Positions 12,887-24,779 of a stretch of 64,000 nt of DNA are shown here, piece after piece (position 1 is the first letter of the stretch; each line of letters starts with the position of its first letter). The DNA comes from Erythroxylum novogranatense (Eukaryota > Streptophyta > Magnoliopsida > Malpighiales > Erythroxylaceae). The stretch covers positions 54,785,783 to 54,849,782 of the forward strand of contig CM057228.1 of the NCBI GenBank assembly GCA_029891385.1. The letters run 5' to 3'. A program made the position numbers and the translations under genes. Below the pieces are notes generated by a model. It was not told where the DNA came from and did not search any database. It saw only the letters and a list, made by a program, of their open reading frames with translations.

Positions 12887-13970
12887 AGGTTGCCTCCTAA
12901 TACGTTCCTTTTTAGAAATCTTTTACTTAGACTTCCCACTCAGCACTTTACTCATATAAGATTTCCAATTGGATGAGTTTAATTACCTTTCTACATAAAG
13001 GTATAATAAGAGGATATATTCGTAAGATAAATTAAATTTTCTTTTAAGGTACATGGCCAAAGTAAGAAGGTAATTTCTTTAATTCTATTTTTGATGTTTC
13101 TTTAGTAGATGGTAAAGATTTCAGATTTTCTCCTCCTAATTCCTTAAAAAAATTGTGAACATTAAGTTGTATGTCCCTCTCCTTCTAACTTATAAAAGCA
13201 CTTCACAAGTTAAAGTTGCTCTTCTTTCTCATCAAGTCCTAAAGCTATACATGTTTCTAAAGTGTTATAAAAAATAACTCTAGGTAAGTACTTATGCAAA
13301 GTAAAGTTGATCACTTCCATATTATAACACTCGTCATCAGAAGTAATTCTTTTCATAGCTGTGGAGATATTGAACTACACTGTCTTCTTGCCTTCCTTAA
13401 GTGTCAACTTACCATCTACTACATAAATTATTGCCACTCCACTAGGTAAAAATGATCTCCCAAAGATAATGGGAACCCCAATTCATATTTCATATACATT
13501 ATTAAAAAGTCAACATGAAAGTTGGATTTTCCTATTACAGTAATTAGGTCATTCATTACCCCAACTAGGTACTTAATGGACTTTTTCACTATTAAAGTGA
13601 CAATGTAGTGAGCTTAGATTCTCCTATTTTGACCTTCTTGAAAAGAGATAGAGGCATTAGGTTAGCACTAGTATATATATCACATAAACAATAAAAGCAT
13701 TAGAAGCACCAAAATGGAATGGAATGATAAAACTCTCTAGTTTTTTTGAATTTGGGGTAATTTATTTTACTAGATCATTTTGCACTCCTTAGTTAAACAC
13801 ATCAAAGCATACTCCTCAAATGTTTCTTTGTTAAGATGATCTCCTTAAAAACTATGGCATATGAAGGATCTGAACTAATGTTTTAATGAAGGGTATATTG
13901 ATATGAAACTTATTAAATTATCTAGGAACTTTTTAAAGTTCTCTTCGGTATTATTCTTTTTCATCCTATG
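12887..13970 (-). pseudogene. Athila-type gag/protease relic, antisense, pol deleted
   Basis: On the minus strand, from high to low coordinates: a gag end resembling KFLKEI...KLPPKLKDPGSF near 13950-13770, a protease start TSANLMPLSLFKKVKIG near 13680-13630, then GVPIIFGRSFLPSGVAI (about 13476-13425) matching the ILGRPFLATGRALI block of Athila-type aspartic proteases. A stretch IELKKLPSYFGHVP (about 13090-13040) matches the linker just before reverse transcriptase. It then runs directly into the GGGAGGCAACC-like motif (complement of 12887-12899) with no reverse transcriptase, RNase H or integrase. Many stops and frameshifts make it dead. The lineage call rests on motif spacing and wording. 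Confidence 0.7.
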
Positions 13971-14590
13971 GGAGTATGGAATTAGCAACATGTAAGTTTT
14001 GATGAAGGTTGTTATTCGAGAATAATGATGATTAAAGATGAGATTGGCTTTATCTTGCCTGATTTCACTTTGCTCTTTATTAAGTGTTTTTTTTTTACCT
14101 TCTTCACCTCCTCTTGAATATTTTAATGATTAAGAAAAATATGACTTAGAGAACTAATTTTATTATAACCATTATCCTTTTGCACACCAATTCAAATCAA
14201 TATTCAATAATAACATATAGTACTTATAGACATATTCAACCAATTTAAAATATCAATTAATAATAATCTTGATTATAAATTGTTTGAAGAAATTAGCTAA
14301 AAATTCGTTAAACCTATCCCACACTTAAAGTTGTACATTGTCTCCAATGTGCACAATATAAACATTTATGAAAAAGTGAGAGGGAGTGAGAGGGTTTAGT
14401 GGTACTTTCCTGACTATGACGATTTTTTGATTTGGATCCATCCAATATGAGACTAACATTCTTGCAAAATTTCAAAGGAAAAGATAGAAAGATACAAAAG
14501 AAATAACATAATAGAAACTAAAATTGTATACTAAGACAAAAACAAACACAAGATAATAACAAAATTGAAGTAAAATTAAAACTAACTTAT
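13971..14590. other. AT-rich spacer between two antisense Athila-type fragments
   Basis: No conserved protein motif was found. It is probably untranslated or deleted parts of the flanking elements. Confidence 0.3.
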
Positions 14591-15330
14591 GGGTTGCCTC
14601 CCATGCGATGCTTCTTTAATGTCATTAGCTCAACATAACCTGCATGTTTAAGGTCATCTTGGATCAATAATCAACATCTTACTTCTACCCTTTTCTCAAC
14701 AAAATAGTTTTATAGACTGCAAATAAGCCACATATTGAAAGATAATAACAAGGACATAATTTATCAAATTAATGAATCTAGTTTTAAGCAATTTTGTCAT
14801 TTTTAATGACAAATTGTTAAAAACATGGGGAATAACAAAACTCCATATATCATCTGCTAGCTTGAACAATTCGTCTTTAAGGAAGTGGAAACCCTCCGTA
14901 TTTAAGGTCACTACCAACACCTCATCAATAGTTTCCTTACTTGGTTCCTCTACCATTTCTTCCTCAACCACTTCTACCTACTCTTCTTCTTCTTCTTCCA
15001 AGATAGAGGTTTCTAGCTCATCTTCTTCAATTACCTTCTGCCACTCCTTTACTTTTCCTTTTTGGATGGAGACTTTTTCCTCGTCTATATTCTTATAATG
15101 TCACTCCATTCATGAAGCTAACCCTTGCCTTCTTTTCACTCTTAAATTCATGTCGCTCAGCTTTTATGTCAACAAGGAGTTCCATTAATTTTTTTTATAA
15201 TACTCACTTTCTATTCATGTTCTTCTTTTACGAGCTCATCTTCACTATTAAAGGTGATTGTCATTCCAAGTTCATTAGGATCTATTTCTTTAAGGTTAGG
15301 AAAACTCCCTAATGGTTCGTTAGGATCTGT
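14591..15330 (-). pseudogene. Acidic-ORF fragment of an Athila-related element, antisense
   Basis: The minus strand encodes an acidic stretch rich in Glu and Lys, with MVEEEMVEEPSKETIDEV at 14971-14918, in a frame open from about 14971 to 14696. It is followed by the motif read on + as GGGTTGCCTCCCA (14591-14603). The same order, acidic ORF then this motif, occurs in the minus-strand element at 59310-64000 (motif at 62691-62702), so this is probably a decayed relative. No enzyme motif is present. The + strand Ser-rich ORF over the same bases (14772-15098) is its shadow. Confidence 0.45.
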
Positions 15331-15334
15331 TTCT

Positions 15335-15956
15335 TTGCCTAAGTACATAAAGTTTCTCAAAGATATCCCATCAAATAAGTGGACTTGGAAGAATAGTCAA
15401 ATAGTCTCTTTGATGAAGAGTTGCAGCTTAATAATTACTAGCTACATACTCTCAAAATTGAAAGATCCAGGGACTTTTAGTATACCCTATGTAGTTGATA
15501 ATTTATAATTTTCTAAGTGTTTATATTACTTAAGTGTAAGTATTAACCTTAAACCTTTTTCTATTTTTAGAAAATTAAGGATTGGAGATGTGAAGCCAAC
15601 TTCTATGGTTATTTTTTAGCAAATCAAACAATAAAGAAACCATTTGGTGTGGTGGAGGATGTGCCAGTTAAAGTAGACAAGTTTATTATTCCTGTAGATT
15701 TCATAGTACTAGACTTTAAAGATGATTGAAATTGTTTATTAATTCTGGGTAGACCATTCATGAATACAGGAAGAGCATTGGTTGATGGTCATGAAGGAAA
15801 ATTAATTCTTAGGATTAGTGATGAACAGGTTGATTTCAATATAAGTAAGGTGTTAAAGAATCCAAAGGAGAGAAACTCTTGCATGAAAATTAATATAGAT
15901 GATGAATGTGTAAAAGAGCAAGAGGAGAACTATAAAGAAGACACTAATTTTGGCAA
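15335..15956 (+). pseudogene. Athila-type gag end and protease, sense strand, first half
   Basis: A gag end reads KYIKFLKDIPSNKW...LSKLKDPGTFSIPY (about 15343-15490). The protease follows: KPFGVVEDVPVKVDKFIIPV (about 15640-15700) and, after one stop, LGRPFMNTGRALVDGHEGKL (15745-15805). These match the Athila-type Ty3/gypsy aspartic protease in order and spacing. The frame stays open from 15760 to the solo LTR at 15957 and continues at 17608 (NFGN then VEDDEELEKKEK). Stops before and within the protease show it is dead. It is the sense counterpart of 12887-13970. Confidence 0.85.
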
Positions 15957-17602
15957 TGTAGCATCCCATCTCCAAATGAAGGGTGAGGACCCGAAATATT
16001 GTACAAGTGTGCTCAAGGAGAGATAAAGGAAATGCATTGGTTTGTTCATGCATCTTATTAGCATACATGCATTTACATAATGATTACTGGCTCTTTAAGT
16101 GGTACATGAATTCATTGACAATTGCTAGGTATAAAAGATAGGAAATGTGAATTTCTAAAATTTATGGGTAGAAGGTGTCGAAAGAGTGAAAGTAGCATGT
16201 TTGTGTTGCTAAATAGATGATTGTATGGGTATAAGTGCATGTTTATGTGAGGCTAAATGATTGAACATGTGTTGGATTAGTTTTGGATTTGGTTTTGATG
16301 TTTGAATAATGTTAGATAAGTGGTAAATTCAAGTAAGAAGATTGTATGTTGTGTGCTGCCAAATTTGTGCTTTATTACTCAATAAGTGTCTTGATGAATT
16401 TGTAGCTGATCTCTTGGCTAAATGGGATGTTTATCGATGTGGCATTGATGTTTACATGAAAGGAGTAGGATTTAGTATGAAATCTGGAAAATGGAACTTG
16501 TGCATGCTTCAGGTATTTGTTTATAACTTTTGTAGTTATGTTGTTGAGTTGAGGTTTACTCTAAATTAAACTTGAGAAGTATGGCTAAAATTCCTATGAA
16601 GAAAGTTCTAGCCAATTGTGGCTTAAAGGGCTTTGAATTTGGCTCGGAAGTTGAGATGGGTGTGCTGGATGAACAGTATCCGGATCTTGGTTCCATTATT
16701 GACGACCTGAAACTTTTAGAATTTTTCTAAGATAAAGGAGACAGATTTTGTGAAATTGTTATTACTGAAAGTTGAAGAATTATGTGTTATCTTTCTAACA
16801 CCACTAAGTATGATATTTTTTGTTTTATAGCTTGCAAGTTATAGTTTGATAATGCTCAGGTGGTAATTTAGTCCAAAATGTGTTTTGGTGTGCAAATGCT
16901 CTAAGGGCATAAATTTTGTGCTCTTTGTGTTCTGACATTTATTTGGGACTGTAAAGGGTGAAATTGGCTTGAGTGATATTATGAAAAGTTGTAAAGGATT
17001 GTTATAGCTTTCTAATGAGGTATTTTATGCAAATTTTGGATGTAAGGACTGTTAGATATAAAATTGTAAAGTTTTGGCTATGGATATGGTCATATGCTGT
17101 TTTAATATTAATTAACAGGGTAGCCACGTTAATGGGTGGATTCGACCTAATTAGAGTGGGAATTTGCCTTGAAGTCCTTCCTGAGAATTGTAGTAGATTG
17201 TCTAAGCTTTTTATTGCTATATGGTATGGAAATTTTTTCCAAGGGGATGTGGAGTTATGAATTTTGAAAGATTGGATTTCTGTTGAGGATAAATGGGGTA
17301 GGCTGAACCTTTGTTTGCGAATTTGATTTGGTTAGAGATGGAATTGGCTTCTAAGTTATTCCTGAAAGATGTAACAATTGTATTTGGGAAATAGGCTCGA
17401 GTGGCTATTGGAAATTGTATATAATGAATTTGTATATGATTGAATGAGGACCCAACTTGGGCATTGATTTCTGCATATATTGTTATGTAAAAAAAATGTA
17501 CCGACTACTGAATGAATGTTTTAGCACGCCACCCTCGCGGGATACGGACTCGGATATCACCTTCGATGTCAGGTTCGGGTCATGCGGGAGTGGGGTGCTA
17601 TA
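15957..17602 (+). mobile_element. Short solo LTR, family 1-like, inserted in the Athila-type relic
   Basis: Starts TGTAGCATCCCATCTCC and ends GGAGTGGGGTGCTATA; the final CA has become TA. It is flanked by the exact duplication GGCAA (15952-15956 and 17603-17607), and the host reading frame continues across the site. At 1646 bp it is far shorter than the other family 1 copies. The LTR end box with GATATC is intact (17521-17600), and units related to the 185-bp repeats remain near 17000, but the hairpin array and the GC-rich module are absent. It is either a deleted copy or a short subfamily. Confidence 0.93.
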
Positions 17603-17950
17603 GGCAATGTGGAAGATGATGAAGAGTTAGAGAAAAAGGAGAAGTTAGATGAGAAATCAAATCAAGAAACCTTAGTAAGGACAAAAGCACCCTTGCCACC
17701 TTCCATTAAGAAATCAACCACTCTAGAGTTGAAACACTTACACATACACCATAAGTATACCTTTCCAAGGACGATCATACTTTACCCATCATACTTTATA
17801 ACAAGCTAAATGGGGAACAAGAAAAGATAATGGTGCACGAGGGTGTAGTTTTGGGACATAAAATATCGTGCAAGAGTATAGAAGTAGATAAAGCCAAAAT
17901 GAAGGTCACTGAGAAGTTTCCACCAACCTTTGATTAAAAAAAGACCGAAT
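17603..17950 (+). pseudogene. Athila-type pol relic, second half, reverse transcriptase mostly deleted
   Basis: Continues the frame interrupted at 15956: VEDDEELEKKEK, then TTLELKHLHIHHKYTFP (about 17720-17770), which matches the ELKPLPxHLKYAFLG linker before reverse transcriptase. About 50 codons later comes MVHEGVVLGHKISCKSIEVD (about 17829-17890), which in intact elements lies near the end of the reverse transcriptase, followed by EKFPPTFD. About 200 residues of the enzyme, including the YxDD catalytic centre, are missing. RNase H and integrase are absent. Confidence 0.85.
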
Positions 17951-18843
17951 GGTTGAGCTAGTGACTTTGGAATTAGCATGTTATTATTTAGATAGGTTTC
18001 CATAATTTGATTGATGGATGTTTATTGTATAAAGTGTATAAAAACATTATAAAATGTGTCTAAGGGATTATAATTTTACATATGCACAGTCATGCAAATT
18101 AGAGCACTAGACCCTCTGTCATGATCTTGCAAAAAAGCATGATCATGTAAATAAGCAGGCTTGGTGCCCAAACAGCTCTGTCATAATTGTGCAAGGGTGT
18201 AGGAGACTTGTTTGTCATAATTATGAAAATGTAGGTAGTGATCTAAAATTAGCACATTATTATTTAGATAGATTTTCCATATTTTCTTGTATATTTGTTG
18301 CATTATTTTTATAGATTTTAAGTTAGATTTATTGATGGATGTTCATAGCATGAACTATGAAAAATATTGTGAAATATGATTAAAGGTTCATGATTATACA
18401 TATGCATAATCTTGTAAATTGGAGCATTAGACCCTCTTTCATGATCTTGCAAAAATGTACGATCATGTAATTGAGCAAGCTTAGTGCCTAAACCTCTTTT
18501 TCACAATCATGCAAGTGTGTAGAGGACTTACTGTCACAATCATGCAAGCGTCACTTAAACCCCATATAAGCCCTATCCTATTTATTTGTTCTCTCTTATT
18601 TCTTCCTTCCCTCACTTCTTCTCCTGATTGTGTATTCTATCATGATCATACACAATCATGAAAGAGGCTTCACAACTGCTCCAACTATTATATTGTACAA
18701 TCATGTGCAAATGCCAAAAAATTTTAAGTCTTGAGATTTTTGTATTTTTGATGATTTGGGGCTATTTTTAAAACATAAACAAGCAAAAATAAACCCTAGA
18801 AAAATCCCTATATGATCAAGAAGTATAAAAGGCAATCAAAAAC
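17951..18843 (+). mobile_element. Athila-type LTR, left part, with duplicated block
   Basis: Follows the pol relic and continues at 39472 after the second-family LTR is removed. Two related blocks are repeated about 277 bp apart, each starting near GTGA(C/T)...TTAGCA..TTATTATTTAGATAG (17962 and 18239). A TATA-like CATATAAG near 18566 is followed by a pyrimidine-rich leader. Upstream of it lies the CATGATCATG module. Confidence 0.5.
18100..18720. repeat. Hairpin-word module: CATGATCATG / ATCATGCAA variants
   Basis: About ten copies of variants such as TCATGATCTTGCAA, CATGATCATGTAA, CACAATCATGCAAG and TATCATGATCATACACAATC. Many are self-complementary or occur in both orientations. Most lie upstream of the TATA-like box near 18566. 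Confidence 0.7.
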
Positions 18844-19329
18844 TGTTGGACCCCAATTTTTAAGTGAAATTTAGAAATATAAAAAGTATGAAATAAGGAT
18901 GTTTGAATGTAAATTATGAAATAGATGTGATTATGTTTTAAAAATATTGATGAGAAAAAGAATTGATGGATTTTGATGACTTTGAGTTTTGAATAAATTT
19001 GTATGGATTATACAAGTTTAAGTGAATGAGAAATTGAAAATTAAGTTGAAAATCAAGAAATAAAGAGAAAAAGTGTGAAAATATGAAAAGTTTGACTTTT
19101 TGACCATTGAGAGTTGACTTTTTGATTTAGGCAAATTTTGAGAAAATGATCTACATGAAACTTATAGCTTATGTTGATAGCTTTCTGTCGCCATAAAGTT
19201 TGATATTTTTTTATATCGGGAGTGAAAGTTATGGACGGTCAAAGTTATGTATTTGTTTTGCCTTGGTTTGGGATGACAAGTATTTGACAGAAACTTTGTT
19301 TGTATTTTTGACCCTCTTAGAGTTTGAAT

Positions 19330-20030
19330 TGGATTGAGAGGTCTTCTTGAAGATTGTAGCACATGTTTAGAGCTTTCTAATGGTGTATAATTTGCCTTAT
19401 TTGGAGTTAGGAATAAAAACTTATGGGAGTTAGACCTAGTTTAGTTACTGTTCATTTGGCAGATTTGTGCAGAACCTTTGGAAGGATTTTTCACCCCTTT
19501 AGAGCCTGTTTTGGTTTTTTCATCCTTCATAGAAATTGTAGATCATCTTTCCCCCTTTCCATTGATGTATAGTATGCAAGTATTGGGGTTAGGAGTAAAA
19601 AGTTATGAGGTTGGGAAACTTACAGTTACTGTATATTTGGTAAAAGTTACTGTTCCATTGGTTTTTACAATAGTAGTACTTTTAAGTGAGTTTTTACCTT
19701 CTTTAATGACAGAATTTATTTATACACCCTTCATGAAAGTTTTAAAGTATTTTTTTATCTTTCCATTGAGGTAAAATGTGACATTTTTAGGCTATTGTGT
19801 TGAAAGATATGATTTTTCAAACTTCTGGCATTGTGTAGGTCAATTTCAAATTTGGCAAAATTTTTGATTAACAATTTGACCCCTTTAGCGACAAAATTAG
19901 TTTTTATGTTCTACAAGGAAGTTGTAGAGCTTCCTCTAAGCTTTCTTTTGATACCAAATTTGTCAAATTTGGAGTTCAGAATCAATAGTTATGAATTTTG
20001 AAAAAATTCTGTTCTATGATGTCGTTTCTG
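19330..20030 (+). repeat. Degenerate tandem units of 179-204 bp
   Basis: Cores related to TTCATGAAAGTTGTAGAG begin at 19344, 19526, 19730 and 19909 (spacing 182, 204, 179). Each is followed by 'ctttc..attga' and an 'aagttatgaa'-like phrase. Confidence 0.7.
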
Positions 20031-21119
20031 CTTGCTTCACATTTTGCTTCTTCCTTCCAAATCCGACCCTTTTGGAACTTTTTGCTTATATCTTTTTCGT
20101 TCGACATCCGATTGACTTGATTTTCAAAGTGTTGGATTTCTAAAACAAGTATTTACAACCTAAGGAGAAATTTGTGATTTTATGAGATTAAATTGAGAAT
20201 GATTAATTTAATCAAAGTGAGTTATGAAATATTCTGAACATGGTTTAGTATTTTGCAAAATTCGGGATTTGTGGAGATCCGATGGAAGTGATTCTTGAGG
20301 AAAAATAAAGTAGAGACATGTGGCTACAAGTCATATGAAGGAATTGAATTTCAATTTAGCCCCTAAGACTTTCAATTTCTGAAGGGAATTTCGGATTAGT
20401 GTTCAGTCTGGAATTAGTACGGATCTGAAAGTATTTTGGCCATAACTTTTGCTCTAGTAATCAAAATGAGTTTATTCTTATTTGGATTAAACTAGGGAAT
20501 TAGGTCTACAATTGTTATGAAGACAACGAGTTTCAATTTTGTCCTTAAGAATATAAATTATTGGATGGAAATAAATGTACTAGAAAATGTGTTAGCATAA
20601 GACAAGTCTGAAATGTTTAGTGTATAACTTTTGGTATAGTGATCCAAGTTTAATGATTTTAGTGGCATTATGAAATTAAGACATATAGGAACATTTCTCT
20701 AGAAGGAAGGTTTGGCAAATTCCTTCAAATTGATGATTAGAAAATTGTCCTAAAGTAGCATGAAGTAAAATGAATGTTAGGGGCATATTGGGAAGTCCAC
20801 TTAAAGAGGTAAGTTATAAGGCATAGAAGGAGGGACAAAGGGTCATTTGGCTATCCATAAGTGAGTAAATAAGTGGCTGTCGTTTTACTAAGGAAGCCCG
20901 CGACACTAGTGAAGAATGAAACAAAAGAATAAGAAGAAGAGATGAGAAAGAAGGTGAGTTCGGTGATGGGCAATGGAGAAGAAGAAAAGAGGGATGGCTA
21001 GGGTTTGAATTTGTGAGGGCTTTCAAGCTCGATTTTAAGGGGATTCTAGAGGAAAAAGGTGAAGGAGCTTAAGGACTTCCTTCCAAACCTATAAAATTCG
21101 AAAATGGTGGAGAAATGAG

Positions 21120-21128
21120 GTAAGAGAA
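21120..21128 (+). promoter_or_regulatory. Candidate 5' splice site in outer LTR leader
   Basis: GAG/GTAAGAG closes a purine-rich leader (about 20930-21119). The same position in other LTRs here also has a GTAAG donor. No transcript evidence is available. Confidence 0.4.
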
Positions 21129-22111
21129 AATTTTAAGTTTTTAGTTTTTAGTGAATTATTGGTTTAGAATCATGAAAAATGGTATGTGTTTGTTAATTCT
21201 ATGCTCAATTTTGGAGATTACATGTTGTAATTGATTCAATTTTGGATAATTGTGAATTAGGGTTTTTGCCCAATTTTTGTATTTTGGAGATTTTAGAAAA
21301 TTTTGATTTAGATATCTTGGAATTGGTATGGGTTTGTGTTTTATGAAGTCAATTTTGAAGATTATGTGATATATGATGTTGAATTTAGGTGAATTAGTTT
21401 AGGAAAATTTCAATTGGAAGAAAGAAAGAAGCTATGGTCAAATTGAAGCTGGGGATAAGCTTCTAGCATCGATTCGAGGTGGGTATTATATTTATTTATT
21501 GAATTTTAAGCTAAGCATGTGTATTTGAAAATTCAAGAAGTAAATTTTGATAAATTAATGTTTATATAAATGTTTGAAAATTATGATTTCAAGGATTAAA
21601 TTCCTTATTTTAGAAATGATTTTTAGAAAATGCAAGATTTATGAAATTCATGGTTTTCGAATTATTTAAATAATTTGAAAAATGTGCTTTGTGAATTTGA
21701 ATAAGTTTCATTTATGATTTAAAGAAATTATTGCATACATTGTTATGAATTTGATTGATATGTGATTAAATTGATGATGTGAATTGCGTTAGAATTGCTA
21801 TATGATTTTATGTTGGATATGTGATTGTAATGATATGATATGAAAATTTTGAAAATCAAGATTTTCAAAAAGTGCCTTCGGGCAATCCGAAATTTTCGGT
21901 TTCGAATTATGTGTTATGTGAATTTGGTCAGGTCCCATAAGAGGGACGAGTGCACACTTGTCTGTTTTAAAGCCTTTTTTCGGCTACCCGCTAGTGACAC
22001 TGGAGTTTCGATCTCGGACTCCCATAAGTCACGTCTATACCGGACTGCTATGCGGGAAGGTGTAGTTCGTTCCGTTCACGGCTGCACAAGACCGCTTTGC
22101 ATGAATGTTCC

Positions 22112-22134
22112 AGGTCGCATCCAGCTGGGTGCGA
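22112..22134. repeat. TGCGA hairpin module, left half
   Basis: With the nested element and one TGCGA removed, this joins 34378-34402. The joined module forms two hairpins: GTCGCATCC-AGCT-GGGTGCGAC and GTCGCACTC-TGAT-GAGTGCGAT, each with 8 of 9 pairs. The nested element inserted inside this module. Confidence 0.75.
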
Positions 22135-23091
22135 TGTAACATCCCACCCCTTACTAGAAGGGTAAAATAGTAAAATTGGCATAAAATGAGATTAATTGGG
22201 ATGTATGAGTAGTGTCCATGCATCGGTATCGGTGATCGATGAATTTGTGCACATGAAATTACTGGTCATGCATTCATGACATTCCCGGTAATTGGGCCTA
22301 AACGGCATTTTATTGTGATTAACGTGGTTACTGTGTGTAAAATAAATTATTTTGACTGATCCAGAGTGCGTTTTCCATTTTAAGGGAGTTTTAGAAATTT
22401 TTCTGGAATTGTCCGGAGAAAATTCCCGGATTGCCAAAATCGCCGGTAAATGGCCTAAATGTGTTTTTGTTATGGAAAATGTGGTTTTCGTGTTTGAAAA
22501 ATTATTGGGAGTGGACTGTTATATGTTTTACAATTTTGGGCAATTTCGGTAATTTTCAAAAAAATGATTCGGGGAAATTCCTGAAAATTCTCGGACCGAG
22601 AAAAATCACCAAGTGACGAACCGGTTGATTTTTGGTAGCAAAAATTTCTATCCAATGGCATTACAATATTAGGTACATTATTTTGGGATTGAAATTAGGG
22701 CCATTGGAATTGAATGGGTCAAATTTATGTCATTAGGGTTTAATTCCTTTAATTGCCAAGTGTCATTAGTTGGGCTTATCCTTATTTTGGCTTTTTCCTC
22801 CAATTGCCAAGTGTCCTACCATTTTGTCTTGTTCCTAGCTATTAAGTCGGCAACTTCATGGATAAAGGATTGAAAAAAAAGATTGATTTAATGCTTGGCT
22901 TGCTTCTTTCACCCGAAACCCATAAACTTCTTCTTCTCCATCGAAATTTCTTTCTTTTTCCCTAGCTCTTTTGCTCTTCTTTTCTTCCTCCTTAAGTGTT
23001 CAAGTGATGATGTTGTGCATGTGTATGAGAAGTGAAGAAGTAAAGTAATTGGAGAAGAGTTAGAGTATTCCTTTGGAAAAGCTTGAATTAG

Positions 23092-23100
23092 GTAAGTTGT
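23092..23100 (+). promoter_or_regulatory. Candidate 5' splice site in 5' LTR
   Basis: ATTAG/GTAAGTTGT is a close match to the plant donor consensus and closes the leader exon. The same sequence is at 31043 in the 3' LTR. Paired with the acceptor at 25997 it would remove about 2.9 kb of LTR. Confidence 0.45.
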
Positions 23101-23739
23101 GTTGTTAAGCTTTAATTATGATTTGATTTATGAGTTAAATAACATGGTAGTTAGAAGCATTTAATGGGAGTTATGGTGTGTTTATTATGATTATTGATGC
23201 ATGAAATTGATGAAAATTATAGTTTGACTTGGTGGGTATAAGGTTAAGGTTAATAAAGTAGTATGAATGATTATGGTTTTAGTTTGATTTTGATTGCATA
23301 TTGAAGGTTAATCTTGCATAGAAATGAAGAGTGTAATGTTGCAAAATTTTGCCTATTGGTCTAAGTAAATGTATGAATGATGTAGGGATTGAATTTTGTG
23401 TCCAATTGAGATGCTTATGGTAGTAGAATTTGACTTGGCATGATAGGGAGTATAAGTTGAAGATGAAAGATGGAAATTGGTTTTTTTGACCTACTGTACT
23501 GTTTTGAGAATAACTAATTGTGTAGGTGAGCAAATGAGGTAAGGTTTGTGCTCAATGAAACTTTGGGATGTTGGCTTCAACTTTGTGTGAAATAGGTGAT
23601 GTTAAATTGTATTGTTGGAAGGGTGAATCTTTGCATGGAAAGTTTCTGTTTGTAGGGTCTGTGAACAGTACCCGCATATATGACTTGATTACTTTGTTGA
23701 TTTTTCTAAATTAATTGAGATGGAATTAGGGAAAATGGT

Positions 23740-24560
23740 CTTCATGATAGTTGAAGCCTACATTATTATCTTTCCATTGCCACTGATCTTGCTTATTTTC
23801 GAGTTGTATATTGGGAGATATGAACTGATTTCTATTGATTGGTTTTATGCTTCTTGGAGAAACCTAGTCAAAGTGTTGATTTTGTGAGCTTGCTGTTTGG
23901 GAGCAATTTTAACAATTTGTTTGAACTGAATTGGTGTGAGTGATCTTCTACAAAGTTGTAGAGGAAGAAATTATCTTGAAAATGATATATGGTGTGTAAT
24001 TTTTAGAGGTCAGAGTTGGGAGTTGTGATTTTGCAAAAACTGAACCTAAACTAGGTTGTGAATGGCTGATTATGACAGTAGCTTCCATAACAGTTTTGAA
24101 ATTGTTAGAAATCGAATTGGAGTTTGAGTTCTTCATAAAAATTGAATTTTGAGATCTTATCTTTTCAGGGATATAAGGTAGTGAATTTTGTGACTTTTGT
24201 TCTAATAGAATTACTGTTTGGAAAATTACTGTCCAGATTGGTTGATTTCAGTAGGCAGATTCTTTGTCGAATTATTTGACCTTGTTAGCAAGTGAATTTG
24301 ATTTTGGGTTGTTCATGAAAGTTGTAGATAACATTGTGATCTTACTGTCTTAATTATTGTGTAATTGTTGACTGAGGAAATGAGTAGTTACTGAATTTGT
24401 AATGTACTGCCCTGTTTTGATAGGTTTTGAGTGGGCAGTAGGTTTGATTGGATTTTTGACACCCTTAGAGGTGAAATTGATTTTTATGGTCTTCATGAGA
24501 ATGGTAGAACTTTTCATGATCTTTCCAACAAGCTATGGTTTGTATTTTTTCGATTTGTGT
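23740..24560 (+). repeat. Degenerate tandem units of 180-205 bp in 5' LTR
   Basis: Cores related to TTCATGAAAGTTGTAGA begin at 23741, 23946, 24132, 24312 and 24492 (spacing 205, 186, 180, 180). Each is followed by a 'gatctt'/'ctttcc' phrase. The same series is in the 3' LTR from about 31690. Confidence 0.75.
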
Positions 24561-24644
24561 GCAAAGAGTTATGGGTGTTGGAAATTCGGATTGGAAATAA
24601 GAAAAATAAAAAATAAAAAAATAGGAAAAAGAAAGGGAGTAGAA

Positions 24645-24779
24645 CCTCGCCGGATCGCTAGGCGACGCCGCCTCATGAGGCGAGGTAAGATGGCCCGTCG
24701 CTAGGCGACGCCCGCCTCATGACGAAGTGAAGCGAGTCGGCCTCACTAGGGCGACGCCTCGCCCCAGCGAGGCAGGCGC
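24645..24779. repeat. GC-rich hairpin module, 5' LTR
   Basis: Built from CTCGCC, GGCGAGG, CGCTAGGCGACG and CGCCTCATGAGGCG words in both orientations, flanked by A-rich DNA on the left and ATATAT on the right. Its sister at 32597-32704 has the same borders but different inner words. Confidence 0.85.

Noticed and set aside
18100..18720. Possible host satellite or regulatory repeat of a gene
   Set aside because: It sits between an Athila-type pol relic and a leader-like region, in the position of LTR U3, so an LTR origin is simpler.
24645..24779. GC-rich hairpin blocks as inserted MITEs or tRNA-derived SINEs
   Set aside because: No terminal inverted repeats with target duplications, no A/B box promoter, and sister LTRs hold the block at the same place with the same borders.
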